This document shows, in pieces, positions 55,626 through 64,000 of a stretch of DNA of 64,000 bases (positions are counted from its first letter, which is position 1; each line of letters opens with the position of its first letter). The notes under the pieces are model-generated. The model saw only the letters and a list, made by a program, of their open reading frames with translations, did no database searches and was not told the origin of the DNA. Position numbers and translations under genes: made by a program. The stretch is from Leeuwenhoekiella palythoae (GTDB taxonomy: Bacteria; Bacteroidota; Bacteroidia; Flavobacteriales; Flavobacteriaceae): assembly GCF_900130045.1 (NCBI RefSeq), contig NZ_FQXT01000001.1:310001-374000 (forward strand), read 5' to 3'.

Positions 55626-56933
55626 TTAATTACTTAACGGCGCAGCGTACAGATCAAAATCTTCTGCATCAGTGATAGTTACAGTAACATATTCGCCCGT
55701 TTTCAAGTAATGCTTAGTAGCGTCTATAAGTACCTCGTTATCTACGTCTGGTGAATCAAATTCGGTACGACCTACAAAGTAGTTTCCTTCTTTTCGGTCG
55801 ATGACGATGCGGTATTCCTTTCCTATTTTCTCCTGATTCAATTCCCAACTAATTTGCGATTGTATCGCCATAATCTCATTAGCACGTTCCATTTTTACCT
55901 CTTCGGGAACATCATCTTCAAGAGTATAGGCGTGAGTATTTTCTTCGTGTGAGTAAGTAAAACAACCTAAACGCTCAAAACGCATCTCTTTTACCCAATC
56001 GCGCAGCAACTCAAAATCTTCTTGAGTTTCGCCGGGATAACCCACGATCAGAGTAGTTCTGATCGCCATTTGCGGCACTTTTTCTCTAAAGGTTTTCAGC
56101 AGTGCATTAGTCTTTTCATAGGTGGTTCCACGGCGCATCGACTTTAATAATTTAGTCGAAATATGCTGCAACGGAATATCTAAGTAAAAACACACTTTTG
56201 GCTCCTCATTCATCACATCAAGCACATCCATCGGGAAACCGGTAGGAAATGCATAGTGTAAGCGAATCCACTCAATCCCTTCGACCTTTACTAATTCGCT
56301 TAATAATTTTGCCAACGCACGCTCCTTGTACAGATCTAGTCCGTAATAGGTTAAATCTTGTGCGATTAGAATCAATTCTTTAATCCCGTTTGCAGCAAGT
56401 TTTTCAGCTTCAGTTACTAAATGTTCAATTGGCGTACTCTTGTGTCCTCCGCGCATTAAGGGAATCGCACAGAACGAACACGGGCGGTCGCAACCTTCTG
56501 CAATTTTTAAATAAGCGTAGTTTTTAGGCGTGGTGGTAAGACGCTCGCCTATCAGTTCGTGCTTGTAATCTGCACCTAAAGCTTTTAGTAAACCCGGCAA
56601 TTCTGTAGTTCCAAAGTACTGATCTACATTAGGAATTTCCTTCTGCAAATCAGGCTTATAACGCTCAGAAAGACAGCCTGTAACAAAAACTTTATCTACA
56701 ACACCATCTTCTTTTTTCTGCACATAGTCAAGAATGGTATTTACAGATTCTTCTTTAGCATTAGCGATAAAACCACAGGTATTGATAACCACCACATTAC
56801 CTTCTTCCTCGTGCACCACCTCTTTGTTGTTTGCACGTAACTGGCCCATCAACACTTCACTATCATAAACGTTTTTAGAACAACCTAAAGTCACCACGTT
56901 TATTTTATTCTTCTTAAGGGTTTTAGTACGCAT
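55626..56933 (-). CDS. rimO: Ribosomal protein S12 methylthiotransferase RimO
   Basis: The protein has about 435 residues from the ATG at 56933 (RTKTLKKNKINVVTLGCSKN); a TTG at 56957 would add eight residues and is less likely. It is a radical-SAM enzyme that methylthiolates an Asp of ribosomal protein S12. The N-terminal cluster cysteines are Cys18, Cys53 and Cys87; the radical-SAM motif is CDRPCSFC (Cys148, 152, 155). A C-terminal TRAM domain (about 370-435) follows. LGCSKNVYDSE and RGGHKSTP separate RimO from MiaB. Confidence 0.97.
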   Translation of the reverse strand: MRTKTLKKNKINVVTLGCSKNVYDSEVLMGQLRANNKEVVHEEEGNVVVINTCGFIANAKEESVNTILDYVQKKEDGVVDKVFVTGCLSERYKPDLQKEIPNVDQYFGTTELPGLLKALGADYKHELIGERLTTTPKNYAYLKIAEGCDRPCSFCAIPLMRGGHKSTPIEHLVTEAEKLAANGIKELILIAQDLTYYGLDLYKERALAKLLSELVKVEGIEWIRLHYAFPTGFPMDVLDVMNEEPKVCFYLDIPLQHISTKLLKSMRRGTTYEKTNALLKTFREKVPQMAIRTTLIVGYPGETQEDFELLRDWVKEMRFERLGCFTYSHEENTHAYTLEDDVPEEVKMERANEIMAIQSQISWELNQEKIGKEYRIVIDRKEGNYFVGRTEFDSPDVDNEVLIDATKHYLKTGEYVTVTITDAEDFDLYAAPLSN

Positions 56934-57016
56934 AATGCTCTTTATTTTGGGGCGCAAAGATACGGTATTTTAAGGCTTTTATATCTTAAATTAGTGGATT
57001 CTTAAACCTACTGACT

Positions 57017-58090
57017 ATGAGAGCTTTATTTTTTATGCTGATGGTATTGGGGTTAATCGCTTGTTCTTCTGATGAAACCAATGCTCCTGAAAATCCTACA
57101 GATGAATCGCTTTATTTCCCACCGCTAAGCGGAACGGAGTGGGCCACGAGCGATCCGGCCGACCTAGGTTGGAATACCGCTAAAATTGCTGAATTAGAAA
57201 GCTTTTTGACTGCAACGCATACCGAAGCATTCTTGATACTACAAAATGGAAAGATCACTTATGAAGCCTATTTTAATGAAAAAACAGCAACAGATCTATT
57301 TCCGTGGAATTCCGCCGGAAAAACCCTGACGGCTTTTACAGTCGGCATTGCTGCTCAGCAAAATTTACTGGATCTCAACGATAAAACCACCGCGTATTTA
57401 GGTCGTGGATGGACCTCCATGACTGCCGAACAAGAAGATGCTATTCTGATCAAAAATCAACTCACGATGACTTCGGGAGGTGATTTTACCGCTGAAAATA
57501 CCGTGTGCTATGATCCTGAATGCTTATACTTTAAAACTGCTCCCGATTCCGAATGGTATTATTATAACGCATATTACACCTTGCTTCAACCGGTGTTAGA
57601 TGCTGCAACATCCAACGGTTTTGAAGCTTTTTTTGAAAATGAATTAAAGACTAAAATAGGTCTTGATGGGCGCTGGGTAAGTTTAGGTTATAACAACGTT
57701 TATTTTAGTACGGCGCACAGTATGGCACGCTTTGGTTTGCTTAATTTAAATCAAGGAAGCTGGGATGGGATCCAATTACTAAATAGCGCATATTATGAAG
57801 CCATGACCACCACCTCGCAAGAGCTCAATCCGGCTTATGGATATCTCTGGTGGCTTAATGGAAAAACTCATTATCAACTTCCGGGTTCTACACAAACCTT
57901 TACCGGAAAACTAATTCCTAACGCGCCTGATGATCTTATTGCCGGTTTAGGCGCCAACGATAAAAAGCTTTACGTGATTCCCAGTAAAAAAATGGTTATT
58001 GTAAGATTAGGGCCGGCGGCCTATTCTGAGGATTTAGGCCCTACTTCTTATGATAATGATTTATGGGGTGTATTGAATGAGGTTTTTTAA
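57017..58090 (+). CDS. Serine hydrolase, beta-lactamase/class C-like, lipoprotein
   Basis: The 357-residue lipoprotein (LGLIACSSDE) has the penicillin-binding fold: SxxK is SAGK (in PWNSAGKTLTA), the YxN motif is YYN (in WYYYNAYYTLL), and a late strand region contains DLIAGLGANDKKL in place of a clear KTG. This points to a carboxypeptidase/esterase-type member and not a true drug-inactivating beta-lactamase. The substrate is unknown. It is a single gene, convergent with the amidase. Confidence 0.9.
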   Translation: MRALFFMLMVLGLIACSSDETNAPENPTDESLYFPPLSGTEWATSDPADLGWNTAKIAELESFLTATHTEAFLILQNGKITYEAYFNEKTATDLFPWNSAGKTLTAFTVGIAAQQNLLDLNDKTTAYLGRGWTSMTAEQEDAILIKNQLTMTSGGDFTAENTVCYDPECLYFKTAPDSEWYYYNAYYTLLQPVLDAATSNGFEAFFENELKTKIGLDGRWVSLGYNNVYFSTAHSMARFGLLNLNQGSWDGIQLLNSAYYEAMTTTSQELNPAYGYLWWLNGKTHYQLPGSTQTFTGKLIPNAPDDLIAGLGANDKKLYVIPSKKMVIVRLGPAAYSEDLGPTSYDNDLWGVLNEVF

Positions 58091-58093
58091 TAC

Positions 58094-59740
58094 TTACTCC
58101 TCAAAATTCGTCGGTGTTTTACGCATTTTTGAAATTTGCTCGTACGCATACGCTAGTTCTAAAAGCTGCGCTTCAGATAAGGTGGGAGCAATAAAGGTCA
58201 ATCCCATAGGACGGTTATCTTCTTGGTAGCCCATAGGCACAGTAATTGCCGGATATTTTGCCACAGCCGCATAGCCCGACATATAGTTATTGATAGATAA
58301 TACTGCATCAAGGTCATTGGCTTTCATAGGCTCGTCAAAAAAGCGTCTCCCATTACGTTCTAGTGTATCTTTTATGGCTGTAAATTCTTCCGCTGAAGCA
58401 GAATCTGCAAGCACTCCGTATAACAGCTTCTGACCATAAGGCATTCTGATCAAAGAATCTTTTTTATTGAATCCTGTGATATCCTTAAGATCCTTCACAG
58501 CCAAATTCTTCGACCCATAATTAGCAATATATGCCGGTAAATCCTTCTGCATATCCAGATTGAGAACACGCGTAAACTGCGGCAAATCAACTTCCGGGCG
58601 CTCAATAGGTATTAATGTTGCCCCGGCTTCTCGCAACGCTTCAACAGCTTGCAGATAAAGCGTATCATCATAATTGGTATAATAACCTAGACGCTTTTCG
58701 CTTAAATAGGCAGAAGCCTCTAAATCTTTTAATCCGTTTACATAATCAGTGGATGCTGCTTTTAAATTAACAGCGGCCGCATCGTCTTCGTCAAGACCGG
58801 TCATCGCCTGTAACAAGATCGCATTGTCAATTACACTGCGGGTCATAGGTCCAGGTGTGTCTAGCGTGCTAGATATAGGAATGATCCCGCCGCGAGATAA
58901 CAAACCAATTGTTGGCTTCAGACCTACAACCGAGTTTGCACTGGATGGTGATAAAATAGAACCACTGGTTTCTGAACCTACCGCTGCCACCGCAAAATTA
59001 GCAGCCATTGCAACGCCACTACCCGAACTAGAGCCACCGGTATCGTGTATTTTTCTTCCGTAGGGATTTAAGGTTTGGCCGCCCACTGCTGAATAACCGC
59101 TTGGGCAGTCGCCACAAAAGAAATACGCCCACTCGCTCAAATTGGCTTTTCCTAAAATAACCGCACCGTGCTCTTTAAGCTTTTGGGTGATAAACGCATC
59201 GCCGGTGTCATTATCCTCAAAAACCACTGCTCCCGCAGTAGTAGGCATATCTGCTGCATTGATGTTATCCTTCAGCAGAATCGGCATTCCATAAATTGAA
59301 TATGGATCTAAGTCATTTGCACGATTCTTATCTAATTCGCGGGCCTGATCCAAAACTTTAGGATTTAAAGCTATAACCGAATTTAATGACAAATCATTGT
59401 TACGGTCGTATTTTTTAATTCGGCTTAGATAAAAAAGAACCAACTCTTCATAAGTAAGTTGACCTTGAGCCACAGCCTGTTGAATTTCAGGAATGGTTTT
59501 CTCGAAAATAAAAGGCTTGAGTTTATCGTATTTTGTTTCGGTAAACATCTTCACTTCAAAATCGAACGACTTCCAAAGCGTTTCATCAGTTAAGACTTTA
59601 GAGTCTAAAACGGCATATTCGCGTTCTTGAACGGTAGAGTCATTTAAGGTCTGAGTTGCTTCTTTAGTAGAAGCATTTGAAGAGGTTTCTTTACACGAAA
59701 ATAAAAAGGCAAAGCTTAATAAAAGTAGTATTTGTTTCAT
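58094..59740 (-). CDS. Amidase-signature enzyme, lipoprotein
   Basis: The protein has about 548 residues from the ATG at 59740 (KQILLLLSFAFLFSC, a clean lipoprotein signal); a TTG at 59770 would add ten residues before the signal and is rejected. The Ser-Ser-Lys amidase core is present: Lys in ILLKDNINAADMPTTAG, GGSSSGSGVAMAA and GSETSGSILSP. It hydrolyses an amide bond in the periplasm or at a membrane; the substrate cannot be told. It ends 3 bases from the convergent hydrolase gene. Confidence 0.93.
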   Translation of the reverse strand: MKQILLLLSFAFLFSCKETSSNASTKEATQTLNDSTVQEREYAVLDSKVLTDETLWKSFDFEVKMFTETKYDKLKPFIFEKTIPEIQQAVAQGQLTYEELVLFYLSRIKKYDRNNDLSLNSVIALNPKVLDQARELDKNRANDLDPYSIYGMPILLKDNINAADMPTTAGAVVFEDNDTGDAFITQKLKEHGAVILGKANLSEWAYFFCGDCPSGYSAVGGQTLNPYGRKIHDTGGSSSGSGVAMAANFAVAAVGSETSGSILSPSSANSVVGLKPTIGLLSRGGIIPISSTLDTPGPMTRSVIDNAILLQAMTGLDEDDAAAVNLKAASTDYVNGLKDLEASAYLSEKRLGYYTNYDDTLYLQAVEALREAGATLIPIERPEVDLPQFTRVLNLDMQKDLPAYIANYGSKNLAVKDLKDITGFNKKDSLIRMPYGQKLLYGVLADSASAEEFTAIKDTLERNGRRFFDEPMKANDLDAVLSINNYMSGYAAVAKYPAITVPMGYQEDNRPMGLTFIAPTLSEAQLLELAYAYEQISKMRKTPTNFEE

Positions 59741-59768
59741 GAGGTGCTTAAATTTCACCCTAAAATAC

Positions 59769-59798
59769 AAAAAGGCATCTCACAATTGTGGATGCCTT
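59769..59798 (-). terminator. Rho-independent terminator after ftsY
   Basis: AAGGCATC and GATGCCTT (8 bp) enclose a self-complementary CACAATTGTG, and the minus-strand stem ends in a run of T. It lies 23 bases past the ftsY stop and just before the amidase start. Confidence 0.85.
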
Positions 59799-59820
59799 CT
59801 TATTTAATAGTGTTTAGCTG

Positions 59821-60774
59821 CTAATTTCTAAAAAATGAATCAACAAATTCAATTTTATTGAAAACCTGTAAATCCTCAATTCCTTCTCCTACACCAATGT
59901 ATTTCACCGGAATTTGAAACTGGTCGCTAATACCAATGACAACACCGCCTTTTGCGGTTCCGTCTAGCTTGGTAACAGCAAGCGAAGTCACCTCTGTAGC
60001 CGCTGTAAACTGCTTAGCCTGCTCAAATGCATTTTGACCTGTAGAACCATCCAAAACCAATAAAACCTCGTCTGGAGCATCATCGATCACCTTTTGCATC
60101 ACGCGTTTTACTTTGGTCAATTCTTTCATCAAATTGATCTTATTATGTAAACGCCCGGCAGTATCAATGATCACCACATCAGCATCCATCTTTACAGCGC
60201 TCTGTACAGTATCAAAAGCCACCGATGCCGGATCGCTTCCCATCTGCTGTTTTACGATAGGAACATCTACCCGGTCAGCCCAAATTTGCAATTGATTTAT
60301 CGCTGCTGCTCTAAACGTATCTGCCGCACCAAGAACCACCTTTAGTCCCTTCTGCTTGAATTGATGTGCCAGTTTGCCGATGGTTGTAGTTTTCCCTACA
60401 CCGTTTACACCAACAACCATAATCACATAAGGCTTTTTAGCAGGAACGGTAAAATCTGTAGCGTCACCGGTATTGGTCTCGCTCATCAAACCTGCGATCT
60501 CTTCTCTTAAAATAGTATTGAGTTCTTCGGTCCCTAAATATTTATCGCGTGCCACACGCGCCTCGATCCTGTCAATGACCTTTATGGTAGTCGCAACGCC
60601 TACATCGCTTGACACTAATACTTCTTCAAGATCGTCAAGCACCTCATCATCAACCTTGCTTTTACCGGCTACAGCTTTACCTAACTTGTTTAAAAAGTTA
60701 GCATTGGTTTTCTCTAGACCTTTGTCTAAAGTTTCCTTTTTTTCCTTTGAAAATATTTTTTTGAAAAAACTCAT
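59821..60774 (-). CDS. ftsY: Signal recognition particle receptor FtsY
   Basis: The 317-residue SRP-receptor GTPase docks the ribosome-SRP complex at the inner membrane. The short N-terminal acidic region and helical N domain (1-110) precede the G domain: GVNGVGKTT (122-130), DTFRAAA, DTAGR (204-208) and TKLDGTAKGG (about 260). It lacks the long acidic A domain of E. coli FtsY, like most Bacteroidota. Terminators on both sides make it a single transcription unit. Confidence 0.98.
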   Translation of the reverse strand: MSFFKKIFSKEKKETLDKGLEKTNANFLNKLGKAVAGKSKVDDEVLDDLEEVLVSSDVGVATTIKVIDRIEARVARDKYLGTEELNTILREEIAGLMSETNTGDATDFTVPAKKPYVIMVVGVNGVGKTTTIGKLAHQFKQKGLKVVLGAADTFRAAAINQLQIWADRVDVPIVKQQMGSDPASVAFDTVQSAVKMDADVVIIDTAGRLHNKINLMKELTKVKRVMQKVIDDAPDEVLLVLDGSTGQNAFEQAKQFTAATEVTSLAVTKLDGTAKGGVVIGISDQFQIPVKYIGVGEGIEDLQVFNKIEFVDSFFRN

Positions 60775-60853
60775 CGTATTTAAGATGCATAGTTAACAAT
60801 GCAAAGGTATCTCTTTAACCTTGTTTAAAATTGAGACAAAAATAAAAAAATAC

Positions 60854-60883
60854 AAAAAGCCGTTACACCAAAGTGTAACGGCT
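60854..60883 (-). terminator. Rho-independent terminator of the rpmB-rpmG-DUF4295 operon
   Basis: AGCCGTTACAC and GTGTAACGGCT form a perfect 11-bp stem with a 4-base loop. On the minus strand it is followed by a T-run. It lies 22 bases past the DUF4295 stop and separates the ribosomal genes from ftsY. Confidence 0.92.
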
Positions 60884-60905
60884 ACGTATAAACATTTAGA
60901 ATGTC

Positions 60906-61058
60906 TTATTTTTTGTCTAAAAACTCTCCAACCATTTCTGGTGCCATAACAGCTTCCACAAAAGTGTAAGCTCCTGTCTTAGGAGATTTTACCATTTTAA
61001 TGGCTTTGGTCAAACGTTTTGAACCGGTCTGTAATGTTGCTACTGATTTCTTTGCCAT
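60906..61058 (-). CDS. DUF4295 small basic protein (probable Bacteroidota ribosomal protein)
   Basis: The 50-residue basic protein reads MAKKSVATLQTGSKRLTKAI, then VKSPKTGAYTFVEAVMAPE and GEFLDKK. It lies 3 bases after rpmG and is conserved next to it in Bacteroidota. From memory, a protein of this family was seen in the Flavobacterium johnsoniae large subunit and named bL38; I could not check this. Size, charge and operon place all agree with a ribosomal protein. Confidence 0.88.
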   Translation of the reverse strand: MAKKSVATLQTGSKRLTKAIKMVKSPKTGAYTFVEAVMAPEMVGEFLDKK

Positions 61059-61061
61059 GTC

Positions 61062-61244
61062 TTATTTTATTTCTTTGTGAACAGTCATTTTATTCAAGAT
61101 AGGGTTGAATTTTTTCAACTCCATTCTATCTGGTGTGTTCTTCTTGTTCTTAGTGGTAATATAACGAGAAGTTCCTGGTTTCCCAGAAGCTTTATGCTCT
61201 GTGCACTCTAAAATTACCTGTACTCTATTGCCTTTCTTTGCCAT
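61062..61244 (-). CDS. rpmG: 50S ribosomal protein L33
   Basis: The 60-residue protein begins [20 protein letters not shown] and contains [20 protein letters not shown], the L33 core. The paired CxxC zinc motifs of zinc-type L33 are absent (one Cys only), so this is the zinc-free form. It is second in the rpmB-rpmG-DUF4295 operon, with AGGA five bases before the ATG. Confidence 0.97.
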   Translation of the reverse strand: MAKKGNRVQVILECTEHKASGKPGTSRYITTKNKKNTPDRMELKKFNPILNKMTVHKEIK

Positions 61245-61267
61245 AATTCCTAATCGTTATACCGTTA

Positions 61268-61507
61268 TTATTTAGTAAGAAAGCCTTTAGCGCGTGCTTC
61301 TTTAAGCACAGCAGTAATACCTTTCTTATTTATATTTTTAAGAGCGGCTGTAGAAATTTTTAATGTAATCCACTTATCTTCTTCAGGAATATAGAAACGC
61401 TTTTTGATTAAATTGGCATCAAATTTACGCTTGGTCTTATTCATCGCGTGAGAAACATTGTTTCCTACCATTGCTTTTTTGCCCGTAAGCTCACAAACTC
61501 TTGACAT
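61268..61507 (-). CDS. rpmB: 50S ribosomal protein L28
   Basis: The 79-residue protein starts SRVCELTGKKAMVGNNVSHA and has KTKRKFDANL, both typical of L28. The C-terminal tail ALKNINKKGITAVLKEARAKG is normal for Bacteroidota. It is the first gene of the operon and has a recognisable promoter 40 bases upstream. Confidence 0.98.
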   Translation of the reverse strand: MSRVCELTGKKAMVGNNVSHAMNKTKRKFDANLIKKRFYIPEEDKWITLKISTAALKNINKKGITAVLKEARAKGFLTK

Positions 61508-61546
61508 GATTCTAAACTTTATAATGTGTTACTGAAAAACAGGGTG

Positions 61547-61578
61547 CAAATTTACACAACTAAAACAAGTTGACCAAC
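61547..61578 (-). promoter_or_regulatory. rpmB operon promoter
   Basis: On the minus strand: GTTG (3 of 4 to TTTG) at 61578-61575, a 20-base spacer, and TAAATTTG at 61554-61547, a full -7 match. The leader would be about 33 bases. A short palindrome (AAGTTG-AC-CAACTT, 61567-61580) overlaps the -33 box. Confidence 0.65.
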
Positions 61579-61583
61579 TTAAA

Positions 61584-62834
61584 TTACGAGTTTTTTAAAA
61601 TTTCTTTCTGAAGCAGTTCAAAAGCTTTATTGACGCTTTTTGAAACTACCCGTTCGCGCTGACTACCCATCATAAATTTATGAGCAACTACGCCACTTGG
61701 CGAAGCAATCCCTATGTAAATTGTGCCAACATCTGCATCAGAATCTCCCTTTGTGGGTCCGGCGTTTCCTGTAGTGGCAATTGCATAATCTGCTCCATAC
61801 CATTGTTGTACCGATCGTGCCATCGCTTCTGCGACTTCTGCACTCACCACCGAATGTTCATCAATGAGCTTCTGCTCTATTTTTAGCAATTCAACTTTTG
61901 AATGTGTGGCATAGGTGACCATTCCGCCTTTATAATAAGCTGACGCCCCCGGAATACTTGTAATTGCTGCCGAAATCTGCCCGCCGGTACAACTTTCTGC
62001 AACGGCCAAGGTGCGGTGTCTTTCGGTTAATAGTCTCGCAACAACAGCCTCAATAGATTCCCCGTCATCATAACCTACTATAATTTCTCCTATAAGTGCG
62101 TGCAAACCTTTGATCTGCTCGTCTAGACGTTGCTCTAGTAAAGCTTTATCCGGTCCTTTAGTTGAAAGTCGAAGACGTACTTTTCCCAGTGCAGGCAAAT
62201 AAGCGAGCTTAATATCTGCAGGAAGCGCATTTTCCCAACCAGCTATTCGATCAGCAATCTCGCTTTCCCCCATCCCGTAGGTTTGTAGCGTTCTGTGCAA
62301 AATAAAAGGCCTGCTGAATTCCTTCTGAAGCCGCGGAATAACCTCAGAAGTCATCAAACCTTTCATTTCAAAAGGCACACCGGGCATCGATACAAACACC
62401 GTTTTACCTGATTTCATCCACATTCCGGGTGCAGTGCCGTTATGATTCATCAAAACCGTAGCCTGACTAGGCACAAGTGCTTGCGACCGATTTGCCGGAA
62501 GCATGGGCCTATTGACATGATGCTTAAAAATGCGTTCAATGTTGTGTAGTACCGCTTGATTTTCTACTAAAACATCATCAAAAAATTCGCAAAAGGTATG
62601 TTTAGTGACGTCGTCTTTTGTTGGGCCCAAACCGCCTGTGATCAATACGATTTCGGCGGTTTTCTGAGCTTCTTCAAGACAGTGTACGATATGTTCTTTA
62701 GAGTCTGAGATCGAAGAGATCTGATACACCTCAACCCCTATTTTATCGAGTTCTTTCGCAATAAAAGCCGAATTAGTATCTACGATCTGACCTATAAGAA
62801 TTTCATCACCAATGGTAATAATATGAGCTCGCAT
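61584..62834 (-). CDS. cinA: CinA family protein (competence/damage-inducible, NMN deamidase-like)
   Basis: The 416-residue protein has two domains. The N-terminal MoCF-binding-like domain starts AHIITIGDEILIGQIVDTNSA and has ITGGLGPTKDD. The C-terminal CinA domain has LAVAESCTGGQISAAITSIPGAS and ATTGNAGPTKGD. In other bacteria the C-terminal domain deamidates NMN and the N-terminal domain acts as an ADP-ribose pyrophosphatase. It overlaps the Hpt gene by 1 base. Confidence 0.97.
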   Translation of the reverse strand: MRAHIITIGDEILIGQIVDTNSAFIAKELDKIGVEVYQISSISDSKEHIVHCLEEAQKTAEIVLITGGLGPTKDDVTKHTFCEFFDDVLVENQAVLHNIERIFKHHVNRPMLPANRSQALVPSQATVLMNHNGTAPGMWMKSGKTVFVSMPGVPFEMKGLMTSEVIPRLQKEFSRPFILHRTLQTYGMGESEIADRIAGWENALPADIKLAYLPALGKVRLRLSTKGPDKALLEQRLDEQIKGLHALIGEIIVGYDDGESIEAVVARLLTERHRTLAVAESCTGGQISAAITSIPGASAYYKGGMVTYATHSKVELLKIEQKLIDEHSVVSAEVAEAMARSVQQWYGADYAIATTGNAGPTKGDSDADVGTIYIGIASPSGVVAHKFMMGSQRERVVSKSVNKAFELLQKEILKNS

Positions 62835-63175
62835 TACATCTTCCAGTCTTTGCGCATTTCTTCTATTGCATTATTGATATATGTCACGATGGTATTGAGC
62901 TGTGGTCTGATCGCAGAAGTAGGTTTGTTGCTATCAGCCCAGCGTTCCATCGCCGAAATTTCACGTATTAGATCTATCCCAAACATTTCTAGGTTAGGCT
63001 TCATTTTATGAGCAAATTGATACGCCATCTTATGGTTGTCATTGTCAATTGCCATTTGCATACTCTCAAGATCAGGCGGAATTTCGGTAAGAAATGCTTC
63101 GACAACAGTTTTCATAAATTCTTTGTCGCCGCCAGACATATCTTCTAACTGATATAAATCGTAGTGGGTGGGCAT
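62834..63175 (-). CDS. Histidine phosphotransfer (Hpt) domain protein
   Basis: The 113-residue four-helix protein carries the phospho-accepting His56 in AYQFAHKMKPNLEMFG, the Hpt motif. It stands without an attached kinase, so it likely relays phosphate between a hybrid histidine kinase and a response regulator coded elsewhere. Its stop and the cinA start share one base, so the two are co-translated, though no functional link is known to me. Confidence 0.9.
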   Translation of the reverse strand: MPTHYDLYQLEDMSGGDKEFMKTVVEAFLTEIPPDLESMQMAIDNDNHKMAYQFAHKMKPNLEMFGIDLIREISAMERWADSNKPTSAIRPQLNTIVTYINNAIEEMRKDWKM

Positions 63176-63193
63176 AAGTTTTTTGATTTAAGG

Positions 63194-63808
63194 TTATTTT
63201 ATATTCACAGTAAATATGGGTTCATTCTCTAAATAGCCGGTCAATCTATCATCTATTGCTACAGGTCCTACCCCGGCAGGTGTTCCTGTAAATAATATGT
63301 CTCCAATTTTGAGGGTCATAAATTGAGACACGTGCGCGATCAGGGTATCAATATCATAAATCATATTAGCTGTATTCCCTGATTGCACAATTTTATCATT
63401 TTTTTCTAAATGAAAGTTAATATCATTCAATTCTTTGAACTTTTCTTTAGGTACCCAGAAGTCTCCTAAAACCGCCGAACCATCAAAGCCTTTGGCCTTT
63501 TCCCAGGGATGCCCTTTTTCTTTACATTCCCGCTGTAAATCACGTGCAGTAAAATCAATACCTAAACCTATTTCATCATAATATTTATGCGCAAACTTAG
63601 GCTGAATGTATTTCCCTAACCGATTGATACGCACCAGAAGCTCTACCTCATAATGCACCTCATTAGTAAATTCAGGAATTACAAATGGGTGCTTCTTAAG
63701 CAATACCGCTGAATCTGGCTTTAAAAAAAACATAGGCTCTGATGACGCCTTGCTGTTCAATTCTTTTATGTGGTCGCTGTAATTCTGACCTATGCAAATA
63801 ATTTTCAT
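63194..63808 (-). CDS. Fumarylacetoacetate hydrolase family protein
   Basis: The 204-residue enzyme has the FAH fold: IICIGQNYSDHIKEL, metal-binding VHYEVELLVRI, GIDFTARDLQ, KGFDGSAVLGDFW and DILFTGTPAGVGPV. The family includes acylpyruvate hydrolases and oxaloacetate decarboxylases; the small size fits the acylpyruvase/FAHD1 type. Acidic metal ligands appear intact. It starts the run FAH-Hpt-cinA on the minus strand and is 3 bases from the truncated gene upstream. Confidence 0.93.
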   Translation of the reverse strand: MKIICIGQNYSDHIKELNSKASSEPMFFLKPDSAVLLKKHPFVIPEFTNEVHYEVELLVRINRLGKYIQPKFAHKYYDEIGLGIDFTARDLQRECKEKGHPWEKAKGFDGSAVLGDFWVPKEKFKELNDINFHLEKNDKIVQSGNTANMIYDIDTLIAHVSQFMTLKIGDILFTGTPAGVGPVAIDDRLTGYLENEPIFTVNIK

Positions 63809-63811
63809 CGT

Positions 63812-64000
63812 CTAATCTGTAAATAAAACTTTAAAAGCAGGTGCCGGCGCGTTACCCGCCAAAGCACTGCCTGCTGTATCCAGTTGCGTAACCGGTTTCC
63901 AGCCGGTTAAACTTTTATAAAAGCAAAGCGGGTTGCTCTGGTTTCTCGCAATTTCAACACCTTTAAAAATAGGCGCATAGCGCTCTACTTCATAATTGAT
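63812..64000 (-). CDS. C-terminal fragment of an unrecognised protein (cut by window edge)
   Basis: The last 62 codons of a gene on the minus strand: it reads INYEVERYAPIFKGVEIARN, then QSNPLCFYKSLTGWKPVTQL and ends APAFKVLFTD before TAG. It lies 3 bases upstream of the FAH gene, so it is probably co-transcribed. I do not recognise the family from this part. Confidence 0.65.
   Translation of the reverse strand: MNYEVERYAPIFKGVEIARNQSNPLCFYKSLTGWKPVTQLDTAGSALAGNAPAPAFKVLFTD

Noticed and set aside
56934-56957. TTG start extending RimO by eight residues
   Set aside because: The ATG at 56933 gives the usual short N-terminus before the first cluster Cys.
57017-58090. Antibiotic-resistance beta-lactamase
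   Set aside because: Only the general fold and the SxxK and YxN motifs are seen, there is no clear KTG, and such lipoproteins are usually peptidases or esterases.
59741-59770. TTG start extending the amidase by ten residues
   Set aside because: It would put charged residues before a clean lipoprotein signal and would begin inside the ftsY terminator.

Overview
This window looks like a chromosome segment from a marine or environmental member of the Flavobacteriaceae (Bacteroidota). The signs are a SusC/SusD glycan-uptake pair, a type IX secretion (type B) sorting domain, Bacteroidota-type promoters (a -7 box of the form TAnnTTTG), a bacillithiol gene (bshC), a yellow-pigment carotenoid operon, and the DUF4295 gene next to rpmG/rpmB. 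The genus cannot be fixed from the sequence alone. No rRNA, tRNA, CRISPR array, insertion sequence or prophage was seen. No intergenic gap exceeds 300 bases; the largest is 248 bases, between susC and araR.

Left part (1-16.5 kb): the 5' part of uvrB, a large type IX-secreted surface protein, a two-gene ABC exporter, an unrecognised protein with kinase-like motifs, a MazEF toxin-antitoxin pair, a divergent trehalose pair (GH15 hydrolase and an OtsA-OtsB fusion), and a run of two secreted or exported peptidases (M28, M1) followed by a YdeI-like protein.

Centre (16.5-41.9 kb): one continuous minus-strand block of 16 genes forms a complete L-arabinan utilisation locus. SusC and SusD import oligosaccharides, a 1102-residue FG-GAP/UnbV lipoprotein follows them, and six glycosidases (two GH51, three GH43, one GH127/GH146) release L-arabinose. 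Mutarotase, a sodium symporter, AraA, AraB and AraD carry the sugar to xylulose-5-phosphate. The divergent araR gene encodes a Nudix-fold repressor of the type known to control arabinose genes in Bacteroides. A perfect 18-bp palindrome lies on the -7 box of the susC promoter and is the best operator candidate.

Carotenoid island (42.0-46.4 kb): a MerR regulator with a B12-binding domain, crtI, crtB, crtZ and a DUF2071 gene are packed with almost no spacing. The regulator keeps the W-x9-EH and ExHxxG motifs of the CarH photoreceptors, but has Gln where CarH has its light-state axial His. No lycopene cyclase gene is in the window.

Right part (46.4-64 kb): bshC; an M14 peptidase / small MscS channel / M16 peptidase operon ending in a long terminator whose T-tract touches the next start codon; rimO; a serine hydrolase; an amidase; ftsY; a ribosomal-protein operon (rpmB-rpmG-DUF4295) with its own promoter and terminator; cinA; an Hpt protein; a fumarylacetoacetate-hydrolase family enzyme; and a truncated gene at the right edge.
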